A stretch of DNA of 10,648 nt from Acidobacteriota bacterium (GTDB taxonomy: Bacteria; Acidobacteriota; Polarisedimenticolia; Polarisedimenticolales; Polarisedimenticolaceae), in contig WVWW01000219.1 in the NCBI GenBank assembly GCA_011773795.1, positions 12,030-22,677 on the forward strand, in the 5' to 3' direction. The notes under the pieces were generated by a model. The model was not told the origin of the DNA. It searched no databases and saw only the letters and a list, made by a program, of their open reading frames with translations. The translations under genes and the position numbers were made by a program. How positions within the stretch are numbered: the stretch's first letter is position 1; each line of letters starts with the position of its first letter. This document shows positions 8,166 to 10,648 of the stretch, piece by piece.

Positions 8166-9878
8166 TCAGCGACAGGTCTTGTTGCTGGGCGGCCCCTTGC
8201 ACTTGTTGGAGCAGCAGGTCGCGTCACTCGAGCAGGATGCGCCGGGCGGGTCGCCGCCCGGGTTCACGCAACCGCCGCCGCCGTCACATTCCGGTGCGGC
8301 CGAGCAATCCTCGGCCCCATCGGTGTCGTCGCAGTCGGTCGCGCCGTCGCAGTCGTTGTCGACGCCGTCGCTGCAACTGGCGGGTGTCGTCGTGCAACCC
8401 GCCGGATCCAGGTATTGCTCGACCTGGGGGAAGTAGAAAGCGAGCGCGCCGTCGATCGTGTGGTTGTTGGAGTTGCAGACGTTGCTGCAGTTGCCGCCGC
8501 CGGCCGGGCAGCAACCGGTCAGCTGGCCGACGATCTCTCCGTCCACATTGACGACCGGGGAACCGCTGCTGCCGCCTTCGGTCGCGCCGAAGACGTCGTC
8601 ACTGTAGATGAACTCGCCGCGCGGCGTGTTGAGACAGGTACCGATATTCGTGTCGACCGCATGCTCGGAGTAGGCCTGCGGCGCACCGGACGGGTGGCTG
8701 ATGCGGTGCAGCGCGGCCCCGCCGGTGAATGCGATAGGAGTACTGTTCCAGCCGAGGTAAGTACTTCCGGCCGGCGGATTCTCGTTCAACCGGAGCAGGG
8801 TGTAGTCGCCGTCCCGGCTCGTCGACATGATGCTGGCGCCCGTCGTCTTCGGAGCCGGCGCGGGGTCGTAGGAGCCCGCGGGACAAGGGCCGCCGCAATT
8901 CATCTGGTACTGGAAGAACGCCTCGAGATTCCTCGCGGCGCGGTTGCCGCTCAGGCAGTGATTCGCCGTCAGGAAGTAGGGGATCTCGGAACTGCCGTCC
9001 GTGTCGGCGATCAGGCCGCCGCTGCAGATGTAGATGCAGCAGCCCGCGATCCAGAGCATCTTCGCCGCGGCGCTCTCGGCCGCGGTGGCCGGTCCGCTGG
9101 GCTGGCAGGTCGCGTTCTGAACGCAGCTCGCGTTGTACCCGCACAGATCGTCGTTGCCCCTCGTGGTCGGCAGATCGCCTCCGGCGAACGACTTGCCGAT
9201 GTGGCCGATCTCGGTGATGCTCATCGACATTTCGGAGAGCTCGGCGCGCGCTCCCGGCCCGAAGTGCCGTACGAGCAGGATCCCGGTGTCGGACATGATG
9301 GACGGCAGCCACAAGTCGCCGTCGTCGTTCGGCCCGCTTTTCTGGAACGGGCCGTACGCCTCGCCGTCGAGGCTGTAGAAATAGAGATCCGCGTCGGCGG
9401 GAAGGTTGAACTCGTTGACGTGAACTCGGATGCCGTAGGCACCGGGTGAGCTGACGGCCCGGGCCCAGACGAAGCCGCCGTCTCGGGTCATCTGGAAGAC
9501 GCCGTCGCCGCTGCACGTCGCGCGCCGTTGGCCGCGTCCGGTGTTCTCGCAATGGACCGTGATCGGCTCCGCGAGCTGTTTCACGAGTCCGACCCGCAAC
9601 GGCCCGCGGCCCGCGGGGTCCACCCGGTCGACGTCGTCGAGCTCGGCCTCGGTCAGCTGCACGGAGATGGGGTCGGACAGGACACTGGCCGGTGTCTGCC
9701 CGATCAGCCAGGCGTGAAGATCCGCCTGGTTCGCGAAGTATTCATCGACCGTCACGCCCCGGGTCGACTGCTGCGGGCCGACGCGCTTGCCGACACCGTT
9801 TCCTTGGGCGAATGTCACGCCGAACGCGAGCATCACGCAAAGTGAGATCAAAAAGCTTTTCCGAACCCTGACTTGCAT
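8166..9878 (-). CDS. Secreted trypsin-fold serine protease with Cys-rich tail
   Basis: The 570-residue precursor has a signal peptide: basic MQVRVRK, hydrophobic core 9-23, likely cleavage after FAQ near residue 25. A long propeptide-like region (about 26-240) precedes the protease domain. The catalytic triad reads His307 in YFLTANHC, Asp358 in DGDYTLLRL and Ser438 in TEGGSSGSPV. This is the pattern of lysyl endopeptidase-like S1 proteases, with GSSGSP in place of GDSGGP. Cysteines are abundant (CCIYIC, TGCC), suggesting disulfides. After the domain come CSDGVDNDCDGATDCDD (502-518), a MopE-like acidic, probably calcium-binding repeat, and a C-terminal knot-like GASCSSDATCCSNKC (547-560). The ATG at 9878 is chosen because GGAGGGG lies 5 nt upstream and the signal peptide starts there. 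An in-frame extension to 9944 would put 22 residues before it. Substrate specificity is unknown. It is a single-gene unit with its own terminator. Confidence 0.88.
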   Translation of the reverse strand: MQVRVRKSFLISLCVMLAFGVTFAQGNGVGKRVGPQQSTRGVTVDEYFANQADLHAWLIGQTPASVLSDPISVQLTEAELDDVDRVDPAGRGPLRVGLVKQLAEPITVHCENTGRGQRRATCSGDGVFQMTRDGGFVWARAVSSPGAYGIRVHVNEFNLPADADLYFYSLDGEAYGPFQKSGPNDDGDLWLPSIMSDTGILLVRHFGPGARAELSEMSMSITEIGHIGKSFAGGDLPTTRGNDDLCGYNASCVQNATCQPSGPATAAESAAAKMLWIAGCCIYICSGGLIADTDGSSEIPYFLTANHCLSGNRAARNLEAFFQYQMNCGGPCPAGSYDPAPAPKTTGASIMSTSRDGDYTLLRLNENPPAGSTYLGWNSTPIAFTGGAALHRISHPSGAPQAYSEHAVDTNIGTCLNTPRGEFIYSDDVFGATEGGSSGSPVVNVDGEIVGQLTGCCPAGGGNCSNVCNSNNHTIDGALAFYFPQVEQYLDPAGCTTTPASCSDGVDNDCDGATDCDDTDGAEDCSAAPECDGGGGCVNPGGDPPGASCSSDATCCSNKCKGPPSNKTCR

Positions 9879-9883
9879 ACCAA

Positions 9884-9890
9884 CCCCTCC
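9884..9890 (-). promoter_or_regulatory. Ribosome binding site deciding the protease start
   Basis: GGAGGGG on the minus strand, 5 nt before the ATG at 9878. It places the start directly at the signal peptide and rules out the longer in-frame extension to 9944. Confidence 0.75.
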
Positions 9891-10025
9891 GGATCGAGAC
9901 AGTCGAAAGCCCTGCCGTTTCGATTTGACTCCACAACCCCCCACGGAACAGGAAACCTACGGCTAGGGAAATCGATCGGCCGCCGCGGTGTCAAGAAAAA
10001 CCTTCCCCGGAATAGCGGAATTAGA

Positions 10026-10051
10026 AGTTTGGGGGCTGCAAGCCTCAAACT
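10026..10051 (-). terminator. Possible terminator hairpin at the end of the partial gene
   Basis: On the minus strand AGTTTG (10046-10051) pairs with CAAACT (10026-10031), and inside it GGCT (10041-10044) pairs with AGCC (10034-10037) around a 3-base loop. The stem overlaps the stop codon at 10045-10047. What follows (TCTAATTCC) is only modestly T-rich, so it is a weak terminator at best and may be an RNA 3' end structure. Confidence 0.35.
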
Positions 10052-10648
10052 CCGAGCACGCGGCGCGACAAGTCGAGCCCCGGCGCCTCGTAGCCGTAGC
10101 CGCTCGCCATGACGCGGGCGAGAGCGACGAGGTGATCCCAGCGCGCCTCGGGGCGTGTCCGTGCGAACTCTTCGGTCGCCGTGAGGAAGTACTTCTCATG
10201 ATGCAGCGCCCCGTCGAACCGAACCGCGGGTTCGATCAACGTCGCGATCAGCTCTTCCGGATCGCCACCGAGCTTGCCGTAGCGCTCGGCGAGGGCGGCG
10301 GACATCGTCTGGTCCCGTCCGCGCATCGTCTCGGCGAGGGCACCCAGCAACCTGTCGGCGACGACCCCCTCGGCGGCCTCTCGGGCGCTCGCGTGGTGCG
10401 GTGTCGACCTGTTCATGTGGCCCGACTGGCCCGCGGTGTGCCACGCGGCGGTCACCAGACAGGCGTTCGCGTTCGACGGCTCGGTGGCATCCGCGATGCC
10501 GCGCCATGCGTTGGCCGAATCCGCCGCGTGGACGCCGACCGACGCGCCGTGGACGCTACCCCGCGGCTTGTCGTCGGAGCCGCTCGAGCGGCCGGGGTCG
10601 TGGAGCAACAGTCGAACGGAAGCGATCGACAGCGCTTCACCGATGTCG
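10045..10648 (-). CDS. Hypothetical histidine-rich protein, C-terminal part
   Basis: The frame is open to the window edge, so at least 200 C-terminal residues are seen and the start lies outside. I do not recognise the family. The fragment is mostly helical in character, has no signal, membrane segment or repeat, and carries 11 histidines, several in clusters: GSVHGASVGVHAADS, AAWHTAGQSGHMNR, STPHHAS, ALHHEKYFLTATEEF and RWDHLVALARVMAS. This spread would suit a metal or cofactor site but proves nothing. The usage of charged and small residues and the steady codon pattern support a real gene. Parallel minus-strand frames are arginine-rich shadows. The apparent TTG start at 10608 is an arbitrary choice because the frame continues upstream. 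It is read in the same direction as the protease gene with a 166-nt gap, so a shared function is not implied. Confidence 0.7.
   Translation of the reverse strand, partial: DIGEALSIASVRLLLHDPGRSSGSDDKPRGSVHGASVGVHAADSANAWRGIADATEPSNANACLVTAAWHTAGQSGHMNRSTPHHASAREAAEGVVADRLLGALAETMRGRDQTMSAALAERYGKLGGDPEELIATLIEPAVRFDGALHHEKYFLTATEEFARTRPEARWDHLVALARVMASGYGYEAPGLDLSRRVLGV

Noticed and set aside
6701..9449. Plus-strand frames 6701-8551 and 8157-9449
   Set aside because: Shadows of the VWFA and protease genes. The first also crosses the terminator, which is unlikely for a real gene.
9879..9944. 22-residue N-terminal extension of the protease
   Set aside because: A strong ribosome binding site and the signal peptide both fit the ATG at 9878. 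The extension contains no start signal and would bury the signal peptide.
9989..9994. Perfect TTGACA -35 hexamer on the minus strand upstream of the protease
   Set aside because: No acceptable -10 lies 16-19 nt downstream (TTTCCC at 17 nt), so I do not call a promoter, although one must exist in this spacer.

Overview
The window is high-GC bacterial DNA. It carries the start of a beta-oxidation gene cluster, its likely TetR-type regulator with a transporter, two secreted-protein genes and one partial unknown gene. I infer Acidobacteriota or a near relative. The main reason is the 715-residue protein at 5864-8011, which has the layout of the acidobacterial VWFA-related domain family (DxSxS MIDAS motif, ending in RPGFYAP). 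The secreted protease with a MopE-like DNDCDG tail also fits soil or sediment bacteria of this kind. This assignment is an inference and no marker gene is present.

Layout. On the minus strand, positions 1-3766 hold a three-gene operon in the order known from Bacillus subtilis fadN-fadA-fadE: a two-domain 3-hydroxyacyl-CoA dehydrogenase/enoyl-CoA hydratase (1360-3766), an acetyl-CoA acyltransferase (173-1357) and the first 50 codons of an acyl-CoA dehydrogenase that leaves the window (1-151). The genes are 2 and 21 nt apart and each has a good ribosome binding site. Together they cover the four steps of a beta-oxidation turn. The fadN-like gene is broken as read: a one-base shift near 2896 separates its two halves.

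An AT-rich 165-bp spacer (3767-3931) divides this operon from a divergent TetR gene (3932-4537) that resembles Bacillus FadR across its whole length. The spacer holds half-sites resembling the FadR operator on both sides. A 12-segment APC-type permease (4560-5867) follows fadR after 22 nt and is probably cotranscribed. The permease converges on the VWFA gene, and the stop codons of the two genes share one CTAG.

The VWFA-related protein (minus, 5864-8011) and a secreted trypsin-fold protease (minus, 8166-9878) are separate transcription units, divided by a strong intrinsic terminator at 8113-8144. The last gene (minus, 10045 to beyond 10648) encodes the C-terminal part of a histidine-rich protein that I do not recognise. 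No RNA genes, CRISPR arrays, insertion sequences or phage genes are visible. No stretch over 300 bases lacks a gene.

I do not see a wholly new system. The points most worth checking are the fadN frameshift, the putative FadR operators with the linked permease, and the cysteine-rich tail of the protease.
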